64,000 nt of DNA, taken from NCBI RefSeq assembly GCF_009807095.1, contig NZ_WUCC01000003.1:248001-312000 (forward strand). The letters run 5' to 3'. Positions 39,571 through 48,943 of the stretch are shown in pieces; the stretch's first letter is position 1; each line of letters starts with the position of its first letter. The DNA comes from Rathayibacter sp. VKM Ac-2754. Lineage in GTDB: Bacteria; Actinomycetota; Actinomycetes; Actinomycetales; Microbacteriaceae. The notes below the pieces were generated by a model, which saw only the letters and a list, made by a program, of their open reading frames with translations, had not been told where the DNA came from and searched no databases. The translations under genes and the position numbers were made by a program.

Positions 39571-40286
39571 GTGAGCCCGACCTCGTCCGAGCGAAGAGCG
39601 CTTCTTCGAGCGATCTCACCCGACCGCCTCGGAACGTACCGCGCGGAGGGCACGCGATCCGGGCGCGATGCGCTGGTGCTGTACCTCTGGGACCGCGACG
39701 TCGCCGCGGCGGCGATGGCGGACATCGCGATCCTCGAGGTCGCCCTGCGGAACGCGATGAGCGAGGCTCTCGAACGCCGAGCGGGGCGTCCCGACTGGTA
39801 CAGCGAGGACGTCGGGCTCGACAACCGCTCGCTGGCGGCTCCGTCCCGCGCATGGCAGGACGTCCCGGCGAACCGACGCACGCCCGGGCGCGTGGTCGCG
39901 CAGCTCATGTTCGGGTTCTGGCGGAATCTCCTCGAATCAGGAGGCGACATCGGCACAGGGCCACTCAGACGGCCGGTCAGCTACGAGACGATCTGCACAC
40001 CGCGTTCCCCGGCGGACGGGCCGTCGCCGCCTCGGAGGGGGCGCACTACACGCGGACCTGGACCCTCCGCGTCCTCAAGGACATCCATGCTCTTCGGAAT
40101 CGGGCGGCGCACCACGAGCCGATCCTGACGGGCATCCCTCTTCCGGGCGAGGGACGACGCATCAGTGCGGGGCAGGGCTCTCGCGCGTGCCTCACCCTTG
40201 CGTCGATCCTCGACAGGGACCTCGCGTCCTGGCTCCGCGGCAACAGCCGACTGGCTGACGCTCTCGCCGCAGAGCCGACGGCCTAG
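39571..40286 (+). pseudogene. Abi-family (abortive infection-like) gene with a frameshift
   Basis: Two overlapping frames together give one Abi_2-like protein. The first, from GTG 39571, has LVLYLWDRDVAAAAMADIAILEVALRNAMSEAL and GRVVAQLMFGFWRNLLES, then SYETI. The second frame, ending at 40286, has LHTAFPGG and VLKDIHALRNRAAHHEPIL, the conserved LRNRxAHHEP block. The switch (-1 or +2) falls near 39985-40010. The joined product would be about 238 residues. Either the gene is broken, the base calls are wrong there, or it is decoded by frameshifting; no classical slippery heptamer is obvious. Abi proteins are phage-defence toxins in other bacteria. Confidence 0.7.
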
Positions 40287-40301
40287 CGCAGGTCACCCGG
40301 C

Positions 40302-41801
40302 TCACGGCGTCGTCGCCATCAGGCGCAGGCGGCAGGCCAGCTCGAGCGCGAAGCGCGTGTCCGGGTCGTCGAGGTCGAGGGCGAGGGACTGCTCGATCCG
40401 GCGGATGCGGTAGTTCACCGCGTTCGGGTGCAGGAGGAGCACCTCGCCGGCGCGCGCGAGGGAGTTGCGGTTGCTGAGGTAGGCCAGCAGGGTGCGCACC
40501 GAGATGGCGGAGCGCTCGGCGCCGAGCGCGTCGAGCGGCGCGAGCACGTCGTCGAGCAGGGCGCGGCTGAGGGGAGAGGCGTAGAAGTCGAGCAGCACGC
40601 GGCGGAGGCCCGTCACGTCGGTCACCTCGATCGCGCCGAGGCGGCCCGCGGCGACGGCCGAGCCGGCGGTGATGCGCGCCTCCGTGGCCGACTGGCGGAG
40701 GCCGGAGGCACCGGACTGCGGGGTGCCGAGGCCGACGGTGAAGGTCCAGCCCTCACCCGCGAGGGCTGTGCCGTGCGCGACGAGGCGCTCGACCACGTCG
40801 CGGACCCGCCGCTGGTGGTCGGGGGCGCCCGACTCCTCCGAGGCGACGACCACGAGGTCGTCGTGGAAGACGGCGAGGTGCCAGGTCTCGTCGCGGCCGT
40901 CGGTGAGCTGGAAGGCGTTCAGCTCGAGGGCCGCGATGGGGGCGGCGGGCAGGCGCCGCTCGGGGTCGTCGCGGTGGCGCGGGGTGATCCAGGCGGCGGC
41001 GTGCGCGAAGGCGACGGGCAGTCCCGCGCGGGCGGCGTCGACGGCGAGCGCGTCGATCCGGGACGATTCGGCGAGCAGCAGCTCGACGACGAGGTCGGCG
41101 CGGGAGCGGGCGGGGCCGAAGCGCAGCTGCGACTCGCGCTGCAGGGCGCGCGAGAGCAGCGCGGCGACGACGGGCAGGGCGATCGCGACGGCGGTCTCGG
41201 CCTGGTCGGCGACGAGGCGGCCGACCGCGACCTCGCCGATGCAGACCGCGTCGGAGTCGGTCCAGGTGACGGCCGGGTCCTCGATCATCCGCAGGGTGAC
41301 CCCGAGCGCGGCGCTCGCGGCGTCGAGCACGGCGGAGCGCGCGTCGAGCGGCTCCCCCTCGCCGGATCCGGGGCCGCACGCGGCGGCGGCCACGGCGATC
41401 GCGTGCTCCGCGCGACCCAGCGCCTCCGCCGCACCGCCGCGCAGCAGCCGGTCGATCGAGACAGCGAGCTCGGAGGGGGCCGCGTTCGCGGTGAGCACGG
41501 GCAGCGCACCGCGGTCGGCCAGCGAGCGCGATGTCGCGGCGAGCGTGATCTCGCCGACGAACAGCAGCGCGGCGACCTCGGCGGCGATCGCGCGGCGGAT
41601 CACGATGTCGAGCTGGTAGGCCCGCGGCTGCTCGGCGCCGTGCAGGACGATCACCAGGTGACCGGGCGAGGCCCGGCCGACGTCGTCGAGCGCGAGCATC
41701 TCGACTCCGCTGAGCGCGACTCCGTCGACGGCGCCCGCGCGGCAGACCATGTCGAACTGCTCGCCGTGCTCGAGGACGTGGGCGAGCGATGTCTGTGCCA
41801 T
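40302..41801 (-). CDS. PucR-family transcriptional regulator
   Basis: A 499-residue regulator if started at ATG 41801 (MAQTSLAHVLEHG); ATG 41819, with GAGGAA directly in front, would add six residues. The N-terminal half is a PucR-like sensing domain (ALDDVGRASPGHLVIVLHG…). The C-terminus is the PucR HTH (SVRTLLAYLSNRNSLARAGEVLLLHPNAVNYRIRRIEQSLAL). PucR proteins control nitrogen-compound catabolism such as purine and allantoin use. It diverges from the eleven-gene hydantoinase-type operon and is its probable regulator. Confidence 0.85.
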   Translation of the reverse strand: MAQTSLAHVLEHGEQFDMVCRAGAVDGVALSGVEMLALDDVGRASPGHLVIVLHGAEQPRAYQLDIVIRRAIAAEVAALLFVGEITLAATSRSLADRGALPVLTANAAPSELAVSIDRLLRGGAAEALGRAEHAIAVAAAACGPGSGEGEPLDARSAVLDAASAALGVTLRMIEDPAVTWTDSDAVCIGEVAVGRLVADQAETAVAIALPVVAALLSRALQRESQLRFGPARSRADLVVELLLAESSRIDALAVDAARAGLPVAFAHAAAWITPRHRDDPERRLPAAPIAALELNAFQLTDGRDETWHLAVFHDDLVVVASEESGAPDHQRRVRDVVERLVAHGTALAGEGWTFTVGLGTPQSGASGLRQSATEARITAGSAVAAGRLGAIEVTDVTGLRRVLLDFYASPLSRALLDDVLAPLDALGAERSAISVRTLLAYLSNRNSLARAGEVLLLHPNAVNYRIRRIEQSLALDLDDPDTRFALELACRLRLMATTP

Positions 41802-41862
41802 GAGAACAATCTGCCGCATTTCCTCATGCTGTCGGCACATTCCGTCCGACCATCGGCCTGAT

Positions 41863-41868
41863 TAGCCT
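41863..41868 (+). promoter_or_regulatory. Candidate -10 box of the hydantoinase-type operon
   Basis: TAGCCT at 41863-41868, 6 bp before the ATG of the first gene, fits the near-leaderless style seen elsewhere in the window. The short arms TGCCG (41812-41816) and CGGCA (41833-41837) in the same divergent gap could be part of the PucR-type operator. Confidence 0.4.
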
Positions 41869-41874
41869 CGAACC

Positions 41875-42987
41875 ATGAGCTTCACGCCCTCCGCCGGAAC
41901 CACCGCCGTGCGCCTGATCACCCGCGACGACGTCGCTCCCCTGGCCGCCGGCTGCGCCGTCTTCGGAACCGGAGGCGGCGGATCCGTGCACGGCTCGCAG
42001 CTGTCGGTCGAGAACGCGATCGAGGCGAACGGGCCGGTGAGGATGATCGGGGTGGAGGATCTCGGACCCGAGGACGCGGTCATCATCCTGTCGGGGATGG
42101 GCGCCCCCTCCGTCGGCATCGAGATGCTCGGCTCGAGCAGCCAGGTGCACACGCTGCTCCGCGAGGTGGAGCGGCTCGTCGGCCGGCCCATCACCGCCGT
42201 CATGGCCGCCGAGATCGGCGGCAGCAACGGAGTCGCCCCGGTCGGCTGGGCGGCCGAGCTCGGCCTCGCGGTGCTCGATGCCGACGGCATGGGCCGCGCC
42301 TTCCCCAAGGCGACGATGATCTCGATGAACGTCGCGGGCCTGGCCAGCGAGTTCGCGGTGATGAGCGACGTGGTCGGCAATGTCACGGTGCTGCGGACGA
42401 TCGACATCGCCTGGCTCGAGCGCCACGCGCGGGCCTTCACGGTCGCGGCCGGCGGCATCGCGCTCGGCGCCCACTACCTCCTCACCCACGAGACGGCGCC
42501 CGGCGCGGTGATCGAGGGCACGGTGAGCCGCGCGATCCAGGTCGGCCGCCGCCTCCTGGGCTCGATCGACCCGGTCGTCGACATCGCCGAGGAGCTCGGC
42601 GCCGCCGTGCTGATCGGCGGCAAGGTGATCGACATCGACCGCAGCACCGAGGGCGGCTTCACCCGCGGCTCCGTCACCATCGACGGCGTCGGCGCCGATC
42701 GGAGCCGCATGGTGCGGGTCGAGATCCAGAACGAGAACCTCGTCGTCATCGAGGACGGCGGCGTGGTGGTGAGCGTGCCCGACCTGGTGACGATCCTCGA
42801 CTCCGAGACCGGGGAGGCGATCTCGACCGAGATGCTCCGCTTCGGGCAGCGGGTGAGCGTGCTCGCGTGGGCGTGCGATCCGCTCTGGCGGACACCGCGG
42901 GGCATCGAGCTGGCGGGGCCGGCGGCGTTCGACTTCGACTTCGAGTACGTGCCGTTCGACGGCGCCGCCACGGAGGTGGCCCGATGA
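41875..42987 (+). CDS. DUF917 / S-methyl-thiohydantoin-desulfurase-like protein
   Basis: A 370-residue protein of the DUF917 family, now linked by name to S-methyl-thiohydantoin desulfurase. The signature VFGTGGGGSVHG lies near the N-terminus (DVAPLAAGCAVFGTGGGGS), followed by MAAEIGGSNGVAPVGWAAELGLAVLDADGMGRAFP and the C-terminal WACDPLWRT. Members are regularly encoded beside HyuA-like hydantoinases, as here (ATGA overlap). The specific substrate is unknown. It is the first gene of the operon, immediately behind the promoter shared with the PucR regulator. Confidence 0.82.
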   Translation: MSFTPSAGTTAVRLITRDDVAPLAAGCAVFGTGGGGSVHGSQLSVENAIEANGPVRMIGVEDLGPEDAVIILSGMGAPSVGIEMLGSSSQVHTLLREVERLVGRPITAVMAAEIGGSNGVAPVGWAAELGLAVLDADGMGRAFPKATMISMNVAGLASEFAVMSDVVGNVTVLRTIDIAWLERHARAFTVAAGGIALGAHYLLTHETAPGAVIEGTVSRAIQVGRRLLGSIDPVVDIAEELGAAVLIGGKVIDIDRSTEGGFTRGSVTIDGVGADRSRMVRVEIQNENLVVIEDGGVVVSVPDLVTILDSETGEAISTEMLRFGQRVSVLAWACDPLWRTPRGIELAGPAAFDFDFEYVPFDGAATEVAR

Positions 42988-44588
42988 GCGCCCGCGACCT
43001 CTCCGTCGGCATCGACGTCGGCGGCACCAACACCGACGCGGTCGTGCTCGACGCCGACGGCGCCGTGATCGCCTGGACCAAGCAGGCCACGACCGAGGAC
43101 GTCACCGGAGGCATCCGCGCCGCCCTCTCGGTCGTGCTGGGCGAGCTGGGCGAGGGCCGCGAGCGCGTCTCGCGGGTCATGCTCGGCACCACGCACGCCA
43201 CCAACGCGATCGTGCGGCGCCGCGACCTCGGCCGGGTGGCTGTGATCCGGCTCGGAGCGCCCGCCTCGACCGAGTTCCCCTCGCTCTCGGGCTGGCCCGC
43301 CGACCTCCGCGAGACCGTGCTCGCCGGGGCGCTGCTCGCCGGCGGCGGGCACCTGATCGACGGCTACCCGATCTCACCGCTCGACGTCGACGGCATCCGC
43401 CGGTTCCTCGACTCGCTCGAGGGCCGGTTCGACGCGGTCGCGGTCTGCGGCATCTTCAGCCCGTCGTTCCCGGAGCAGGAGCTCGAGGTCGCAGCGCTCG
43501 TCGCCGACCACGTCGGGGTCGACGTCCCCGTCTCGCTCAGCCACGAGATCGGCGCGCTGGGTCTGCTCGAGCGCGAGAACGCGACGGTGCTGAACGCGGC
43601 GCTGCACGGCATCGCCCGCGACGTGACGCAGGGCCTCCTGACCGTCGTCGAGGAGGAGCGGCTCGACGCGGCCACCTTCTTCGCCCAGAACGACGGCACG
43701 CTGATGGCCGTCGAGTACGCCGCGCGCTACCCCGTCCTCACGATCGGCTCGGGTCCCGCCAACTCGATCCGCGGCGCCGCGTTCCTCTCGGGCGCCGACG
43801 ACGCGATCATCATCGACATCGGCGGCACGACGAGCGATCTCGGCGTGCTCGTCGACCGCTTCCCGCGCGAGTCGACGCTGCCGCGCGAGATCGGCGGCGT
43901 CCGCACCAACTTCCGGATGCCCGACATCCTCAGCGTCGGCATCGGCGGCGGGACCGTCGTCGACACCGCGCGAGGGGTGCCGACCGGCGACTCCGTCGGC
44001 TACCGCATCGCCCGCGAGGCGCTGCTGTTCGGCGGCTCGACTCCCACGCTGACGGATGCGGCCGCGATGCAGCTCCCCGGGATGATCGCGGGGCACAGCC
44101 TCCCGACCCTCGACCGCGCCGTGCGCTCGGGGCTCGGCAACGCGCTCGCCGTCGCCCAGGACCGCATCGAGTCGGCCGTCGAGCGGATGTCGCTCGGCCG
44201 CGTCGGCCTGCCGCTCGTGGTGGTCGGCGGCGGCGGGTTCCTCGTGCCCGACCGCGTGCACGGCGCGAGCGAGGTGCTGCGGCCCGGCCGCGGCAACGTC
44301 GCCAACGCGGTCGGCGCCGCGATCGCCCTCGCCGGCGGCCGCGCCGACCAGGTGTGCGACCACGTCGACCGCACCGCCGCGATCGAGTCGGCCGGTCGCG
44401 TCGCGATCGAGCGCGCGATCCAGGCCGGAGCCGACCCGCGCCTGGTCGAGATCGTCGACGTGCTCGAGACACCCCTCTCGTACTCGACGAACGCCACCCT
44501 CAAAGTCTCCGTGAAGGCCGCGGGCCCGCTGGCCCTGATCGGGAGTCCTGCACCATTCGCCCTGCACTCCCCGAAGGACGCATCATGA
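42984..44588 (+). CDS. HyuA-like hydantoinase/oxoprolinase family protein
   Basis: A 534-residue protein of the ATP-dependent hydantoinase/5-oxoprolinase fold. It has the N-terminal nucleotide-binding GIDVGGTNTDAVVLD, GTTHATNAIVRR, and the second ATP motif IIIDIGGTTSDLGVLVD, then LSVGIGGGTVVD. At ~530 residues it is the short form that accompanies DUF917, without the HyuB subunit. It would open a cyclic amide or imide ring using ATP. It overlaps the DUF917 gene (ATGA, 42984-42987) and the next gene (ATGA, 44585-44588). Confidence 0.88.
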   Translation: MSARDLSVGIDVGGTNTDAVVLDADGAVIAWTKQATTEDVTGGIRAALSVVLGELGEGRERVSRVMLGTTHATNAIVRRRDLGRVAVIRLGAPASTEFPSLSGWPADLRETVLAGALLAGGGHLIDGYPISPLDVDGIRRFLDSLEGRFDAVAVCGIFSPSFPEQELEVAALVADHVGVDVPVSLSHEIGALGLLERENATVLNAALHGIARDVTQGLLTVVEEERLDAATFFAQNDGTLMAVEYAARYPVLTIGSGPANSIRGAAFLSGADDAIIIDIGGTTSDLGVLVDRFPRESTLPREIGGVRTNFRMPDILSVGIGGGTVVDTARGVPTGDSVGYRIAREALLFGGSTPTLTDAAAMQLPGMIAGHSLPTLDRAVRSGLGNALAVAQDRIESAVERMSLGRVGLPLVVVGGGGFLVPDRVHGASEVLRPGRGNVANAVGAAIALAGGRADQVCDHVDRTAAIESAGRVAIERAIQAGADPRLVEIVDVLETPLSYSTNATLKVSVKAAGPLALIGSPAPFALHSPKDAS

Positions 44589-46174
44589 CCGCATCTCTCC
44601 GCGCCCCGGCACTCGCCGCCGGCGCCCTCGTCTCGCTGCTGGCCCTCAGCGCCTGCTCCGCTCCCGCGGGCGACTCCGGAGGCGGCGACCCCGTCTCGGG
44701 CGGCACCTTCTCGCTCGCGATCAACGACGACCCGGGAAGCCTGAATCCCTTCACCGGCGTCTCGCTCGTGCAGCGCGCTCTGGTCACGTTCGGCTACGAC
44801 TCTCTCGCCTACACGACGCCCGAGGGCGAGGTCGTGCCGTTCCTCGCCGAGAGCTGGGAGACCACTCCGACCTCGATCGCGTACACGCTGAAGGACGGCA
44901 TCACCTGCGCCGACGGCAGCGACTTCACCGCCGAGACCGCGGCCGCGAACATCGCCTACCAGGCGAACCCCGCCAACGGCACGTTCTGGTTCGGCTCGAG
45001 CGTCACCGAGGACATGACCGCCACGGCCGAGGGCAACGTGCTCACGATCACCTCCGCGACCAACAACCCGTTCCTCCTCCAGGGCACCGGCAGCATCGAG
45101 ATGGTCTGCCAGGCGGGCATCGACGACCCGACGACCCTGACCGACACGACGAACGGCACCTCGCTCTACGCGCTGACCGCGTCGAACCCCGGCTCGGACT
45201 ACACCTACACGAAGCGCGACGGCTACACCTGGGGCCCCGACGACGTGACGAGCGACACCGAGGGCCTCCCCGACGCCCTCGAGGCGCGCGTGATCACCGA
45301 CGAGGCGACCGCCGCGAACCTGCTGATCTCGGGCGAGCTGAACGCCGCCTCCGTCATCGGCGCCGACCGCCAGCGCCTCGACGCCGCCGGTCTCGACACC
45401 GAGGGCGTGCTCAACCCGATCGGCGAGATGCTCTTCAACGAGCGCGCCGACCGCCCCACCGCCGACGTCCGCGTCCGCCAGGCGCTCACGCTCTCGCTCG
45501 ACCGCGACGCCGTGGGCGAGCTGGTCACCGACGGCAACGCGCTCGAGTCGGTGTCGCTGGTCAACCAGATCCCGCTGACCTGCGTGGCGGGAGGCCCGGA
45601 GTGGTCGCTGCCCGACACCGACGTGGAGGCGGCGGGCGAGCTGCTCGACGAGGCCGGCTACACCGTCGGCTCCGACGGACTGCGATCGAAGGACGGCGAA
45701 CCGCTCACCATCCGCTTCCTCTACGACGCGGGAACCCCCTCGCACGGCGCCGCCGCCGAGGAGGTCCAGCAGGAGTGGAACGAGCTCGGCATCACGACCG
45801 ACCTCGTCGCCGAGGACTCCGCCGGCTGGTCGACCGACCTGTACCAGAGCTACGACTGGGACACCGGCTTCATCCAGCTCGCCCCGTCGAGCCCGGTCGT
45901 GCTGAGCCTGTTCTTCCTCGGTGAGACGAGCGAGAACGGCGGCTACAACTTCATGGGCGTCTCGAACCCCGAGTACAACGCCCTCGCCACCGAGGCGCTC
46001 AGTGCCGGCACCGCGGAGGAGGCCTGCGGGATCTGGAAGCAGGCCGAGACCGAGCTGATCGAGCGGGTCGACGTCTTCCCGCTCGCCGAGACGGAGTCGC
46101 CCATGTACGTCAAGGGCGCCACCCTCGAGCGCCCGGGCACCGTCGCGCCGACCACCATCCGGATGGAGGGCTGA
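44585..46174 (+). CDS. Peptide/opine-type ABC transporter substrate-binding lipoprotein
   Basis: A 529-residue family 5 solute-binding protein. The lipobox is LLALSACS. The mature part has FSLAINDDPGSLNPFTG, VVPFLAESWETTPTSIAYTLKDGITCADGS and the C-terminal RVDVFPLAETESPMYVKGATL, typical of DppA/OppA-like proteins. The binding partner is probably the substrate catabolised by the surrounding enzymes, not necessarily a peptide. It has two internal Cys pairs. Coupled by ATGA to the hydantoinase gene. Confidence 0.9.
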   Translation: MTASLRAPALAAGALVSLLALSACSAPAGDSGGGDPVSGGTFSLAINDDPGSLNPFTGVSLVQRALVTFGYDSLAYTTPEGEVVPFLAESWETTPTSIAYTLKDGITCADGSDFTAETAAANIAYQANPANGTFWFGSSVTEDMTATAEGNVLTITSATNNPFLLQGTGSIEMVCQAGIDDPTTLTDTTNGTSLYALTASNPGSDYTYTKRDGYTWGPDDVTSDTEGLPDALEARVITDEATAANLLISGELNAASVIGADRQRLDAAGLDTEGVLNPIGEMLFNERADRPTADVRVRQALTLSLDRDAVGELVTDGNALESVSLVNQIPLTCVAGGPEWSLPDTDVEAAGELLDEAGYTVGSDGLRSKDGEPLTIRFLYDAGTPSHGAAAEEVQQEWNELGITTDLVAEDSAGWSTDLYQSYDWDTGFIQLAPSSPVVLSLFFLGETSENGGYNFMGVSNPEYNALATEALSAGTAEEACGIWKQAETELIERVDVFPLAETESPMYVKGATLERPGTVAPTTIRMEG

Positions 46175-46178
46175 CACC

Positions 46179-47231
46179 GTGACGATCCCCTCGACGCGAC
46201 CGACGGCTCCGGCCGTCGCGGCGCCCCCGCGGACCGCGCCGATCGCCGCCGTGCGTCGGGGGGATCGTCTGCTCCTGCTCGTCGGATCCCCGCGCCTCGC
46301 CTTCCTCCTCAAGCGCCTCGCGCGGGCGGCGGTCTCGCTCGTGATCGTGCTGATCGCCTCCTTCTTCATGGTGCACTTCGTGCCAGGCGACCCGGTCCGC
46401 GCCGCCCTCGGGCCCACCGCCCCGGCCGCGACCGTCGACGTGCTGCGCACGACCCTCGGTCTCGACCGGCCGATCGGCGAGCAGTTCGCGAACTACCTCG
46501 GCGGCCTCCTCCGCGGCGACCTCGGCACCTCGATCAGCACCCAGCGGCCGGTCGGCACCACCCTCGCCGAGCGGCTGCCCGCGACGCTGATGCTCTCGGT
46601 CGTGTCGTTCGCGGTCGCGGCGCTCGGGGCCTTCCCGATCGGAGTCGCCACGGCCGTCTCGGCGCGCGCCGGCCGGCACCGCGCGCTCGACCTCGGCGTC
46701 TCGGGCCTGCTGGGCGTGATCATCGCGATCCCCAACTTCCTCCTCGCGGTGGTGCTGATCTGGCTGTTCAGCATCGTCGTGCCGCTCGCGCCCTCCGCGG
46801 GCTGGGGCGGGCCCGAGTACGCGGTGCTGCCGGTGCTCGCGCTCGCGATCGGACCGCTCGCCTACCTCGCGCGCATCGTGCACGTCGAGATGGTGCGGGT
46901 GCTGGAGGCGCCCTACCTCACCACCGCGCGCAGCAAGCGGCTGCCGGCGCACCTCCTCTACCTGCGGCACGCGCTGCCCAACATCGTCACCGCGACCCTC
47001 ACCGCGGGCGGTGTCGTGCTGACCGGCCTCGTCGCCGGCACGGTCCTCATCGAGACCGTCTTCGTGATCCCGGGCATCGGATCGACGATCGTCTCGTCGA
47101 TCACCACCAAGGACTACCCGCTGATCCAGGGCATCGTCCTCGCCTACGCCGTCCTGGTGCTCGCGGCCAACCTCGTGATCGACCTGCTGCTCGCGGCGCT
47201 CGATCCCCGCTCGGCGATCGCGGAGGCATGA
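46179..47231 (+). CDS. ABC transporter permease (DppB-like)
   Basis: A 350-residue membrane protein starting at GTG 46179. After a ~45-residue soluble leader, the first helix is AAVSLVIVLIASFFMVHFVPGDPV, a hallmark of DppB permeases. The inner-membrane loop motif for contact with the ATPase is in RIVHVEMVRVLEAPYLTTARSKRL. Together with the next protein it forms the membrane channel. It overlaps the following gene by 4 bp. Confidence 0.9.
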   Translation: MTIPSTRPTAPAVAAPPRTAPIAAVRRGDRLLLLVGSPRLAFLLKRLARAAVSLVIVLIASFFMVHFVPGDPVRAALGPTAPAATVDVLRTTLGLDRPIGEQFANYLGGLLRGDLGTSISTQRPVGTTLAERLPATLMLSVVSFAVAALGAFPIGVATAVSARAGRHRALDLGVSGLLGVIIAIPNFLLAVVLIWLFSIVVPLAPSAGWGGPEYAVLPVLALAIGPLAYLARIVHVEMVRVLEAPYLTTARSKRLPAHLLYLRHALPNIVTATLTAGGVVLTGLVAGTVLIETVFVIPGIGSTIVSSITTKDYPLIQGIVLAYAVLVLAANLVIDLLLAALDPRSAIAEA

Positions 47232-48943
47232 CCATGAGAAACCGACTCCGCTCCCCCCAGGGCCTCGCCGCCGCCGTCGGCCTGCTGCTCGTCGTGCTCG
47301 CGACCGTGCTCGGCCCGATCCTCTTCGGCGACCTGGCCACCGAGCGCTCCATCCCCGACCGGCAGCAGGGCGTCAGCCTCGCGCATCCGTTCGGCACCGA
47401 CGACCTCGGCCGCGATCTGTTCGCCCGCGTCGTCGTCGCCACCCGCGTCTCGGTGCTGCTCACCCTCGGCGCGACCGGCATCTCGGTCGTCGGCGGCGTG
47501 CTGCTCGGCGTCGTCGCGGTGCTGCTGCCCCGGGTGCTCCAGCGCCTCGTCGCGGGGCTCATCGACATCCTGCTGTCGTTCCCGTGGCTGCTGCTGGCGC
47601 TGTTCTTCTCGGTGATCTGGGGCACGACCGCGGTCGGCGCCATGCTCGCCGTGGGCTTCGCCGGGATCCCGGTGTTCGCCCGCCTCACCAGCACTCTGGC
47701 GGCCTCGGTCGCGTCGAGCGACTACGTGCGGGCCGCGGGGATGCTCGGGAGCGGATCGCTGCGCACCACCGTCCGCCATGTGGTGCCGAACATCCTGCCG
47801 CCGCTGCTCGTGAACACCGCCGCGCACGCCTCCGTCACCCTGCTCTCGTTCGCCGCCCTGTCGTTCCTCGGGCTCGGCGTGCAGGCCCCCGAGTTCGACT
47901 GGGGCCGGCTGCTCAACGAGGGCGCCAAGCGGATCTACGTCGACCCGATGGCGGCGATCGGCCCCGGCATCGCGATCGTGCTCGTCGGAGTCGTGTTCGC
48001 GCTGCTCGGCGAGGTGTTCAGCGAGTCGACCTCGCGCACGAAGCGGCTCAAGGCCGTGCGGCGCCGGCGCTCGGACGAGGTCGTCGCGCCCGTCACCGAC
48101 GCGACTCCCGTCGTCGAGATGTCGGACCTCCGCGTGGCCTTCCCCGGTCGCGACGGCGCGATGATCGAGCGAGTCCACGGGGTCGACCTCACGATCCTGC
48201 CGGGCGAGACCGTCGGCATCGTCGGCGAGAGCGGCTCGGGCAAGTCGGTGACGGCGAGCGCCGTCGCGGGTCTCCTCGGGCCGGAGGCGCGGGTCACCAG
48301 CTCGCAGCTGACGTTCCGCGGGATCGACATGACCGCCGTGCCGAACGCGGCCGAGCGCCGCCGGCTCGGGCTCGAGCAGGCGATGATCTTCCAGGATCCG
48401 CTGACCTCGCTGAACCCGGCCCTCACCATCGGCCGGCAGCTGCGGGAGGCGAGCGAGGTGCACGCCCGCACCAGCCGAGCGGAGTCGCTCCGCCGCGCTG
48501 TCGACAAGCTGAACCTCGTGCGCATCCCCGACGCCGAGCGGCGGGTGGGGCAGCTCCCCCACGAGTTCTCGGGCGGGATGCGCCAGCGCGCGATGATCGC
48601 GATGGGCCTGATGGGCGCCCCGCGCCTCCTGATCGCCGACGAGCCGACCACCGCGCTCGACGTGACCGTGCAGCGGCAGGTGATGCAGGCGCTCCGCGAG
48701 GCCCAGGAGGCGACGGGCGCCGCGATCCTGTTCATCTCGCACGACATCGCGCTGGTCAGCGGCTTCTGCGACCGGATCGTCGTGATGCGCGACGGCCGCG
48801 TGGTCGAGGAGATCGCCGCCTCCCGCCTCGACGAGGCGCAGCACCCCTACACGCGCGGGCTCATCGCCTGCGTGCCCGACATGACCACCGATCGCGGGGC
48901 GGCCCTGCCCGTCATCGCGGAGCTGCAGGAGGTGCAGGCGTGA
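47228..48943 (+). CDS. DppC-DppD fusion: permease joined to ATP-binding subunit
   Basis: A 571-residue two-domain protein. Residues 1-~270 are a DppC-like permease (HPFGTDDLGRDLFARVVVATRVS; contact loop SSDYVRAAGMLGSGSLRTTVRHVVPNILP). After a basic linker, residues ~290-571 are an ABC ATPase with Walker A GESGSGKSV, signature EFSGGMRQRAMIAMGL, Walker B LLIADEPTTALD and the switch His ISHD. Such fused subunits exist in actinobacterial peptide transporters. ATG 47234 is an alternative start. It overlaps its neighbours by ATGA and GTGA. Confidence 0.9.
   Translation: MTMRNRLRSPQGLAAAVGLLLVVLATVLGPILFGDLATERSIPDRQQGVSLAHPFGTDDLGRDLFARVVVATRVSVLLTLGATGISVVGGVLLGVVAVLLPRVLQRLVAGLIDILLSFPWLLLALFFSVIWGTTAVGAMLAVGFAGIPVFARLTSTLAASVASSDYVRAAGMLGSGSLRTTVRHVVPNILPPLLVNTAAHASVTLLSFAALSFLGLGVQAPEFDWGRLLNEGAKRIYVDPMAAIGPGIAIVLVGVVFALLGEVFSESTSRTKRLKAVRRRRSDEVVAPVTDATPVVEMSDLRVAFPGRDGAMIERVHGVDLTILPGETVGIVGESGSGKSVTASAVAGLLGPEARVTSSQLTFRGIDMTAVPNAAERRRLGLEQAMIFQDPLTSLNPALTIGRQLREASEVHARTSRAESLRRAVDKLNLVRIPDAERRVGQLPHEFSGGMRQRAMIAMGLMGAPRLLIADEPTTALDVTVQRQVMQALREAQEATGAAILFISHDIALVSGFCDRIVVMRDGRVVEEIAASRLDEAQHPYTRGLIACVPDMTTDRGAALPVIAELQEVQA

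Noticed and set aside
44000-46450. 816-codon minus frame opposite the substrate-binding protein
   Set aside because: Antisense shadow of hydantoinase and ABC genes with no recognisable motif.
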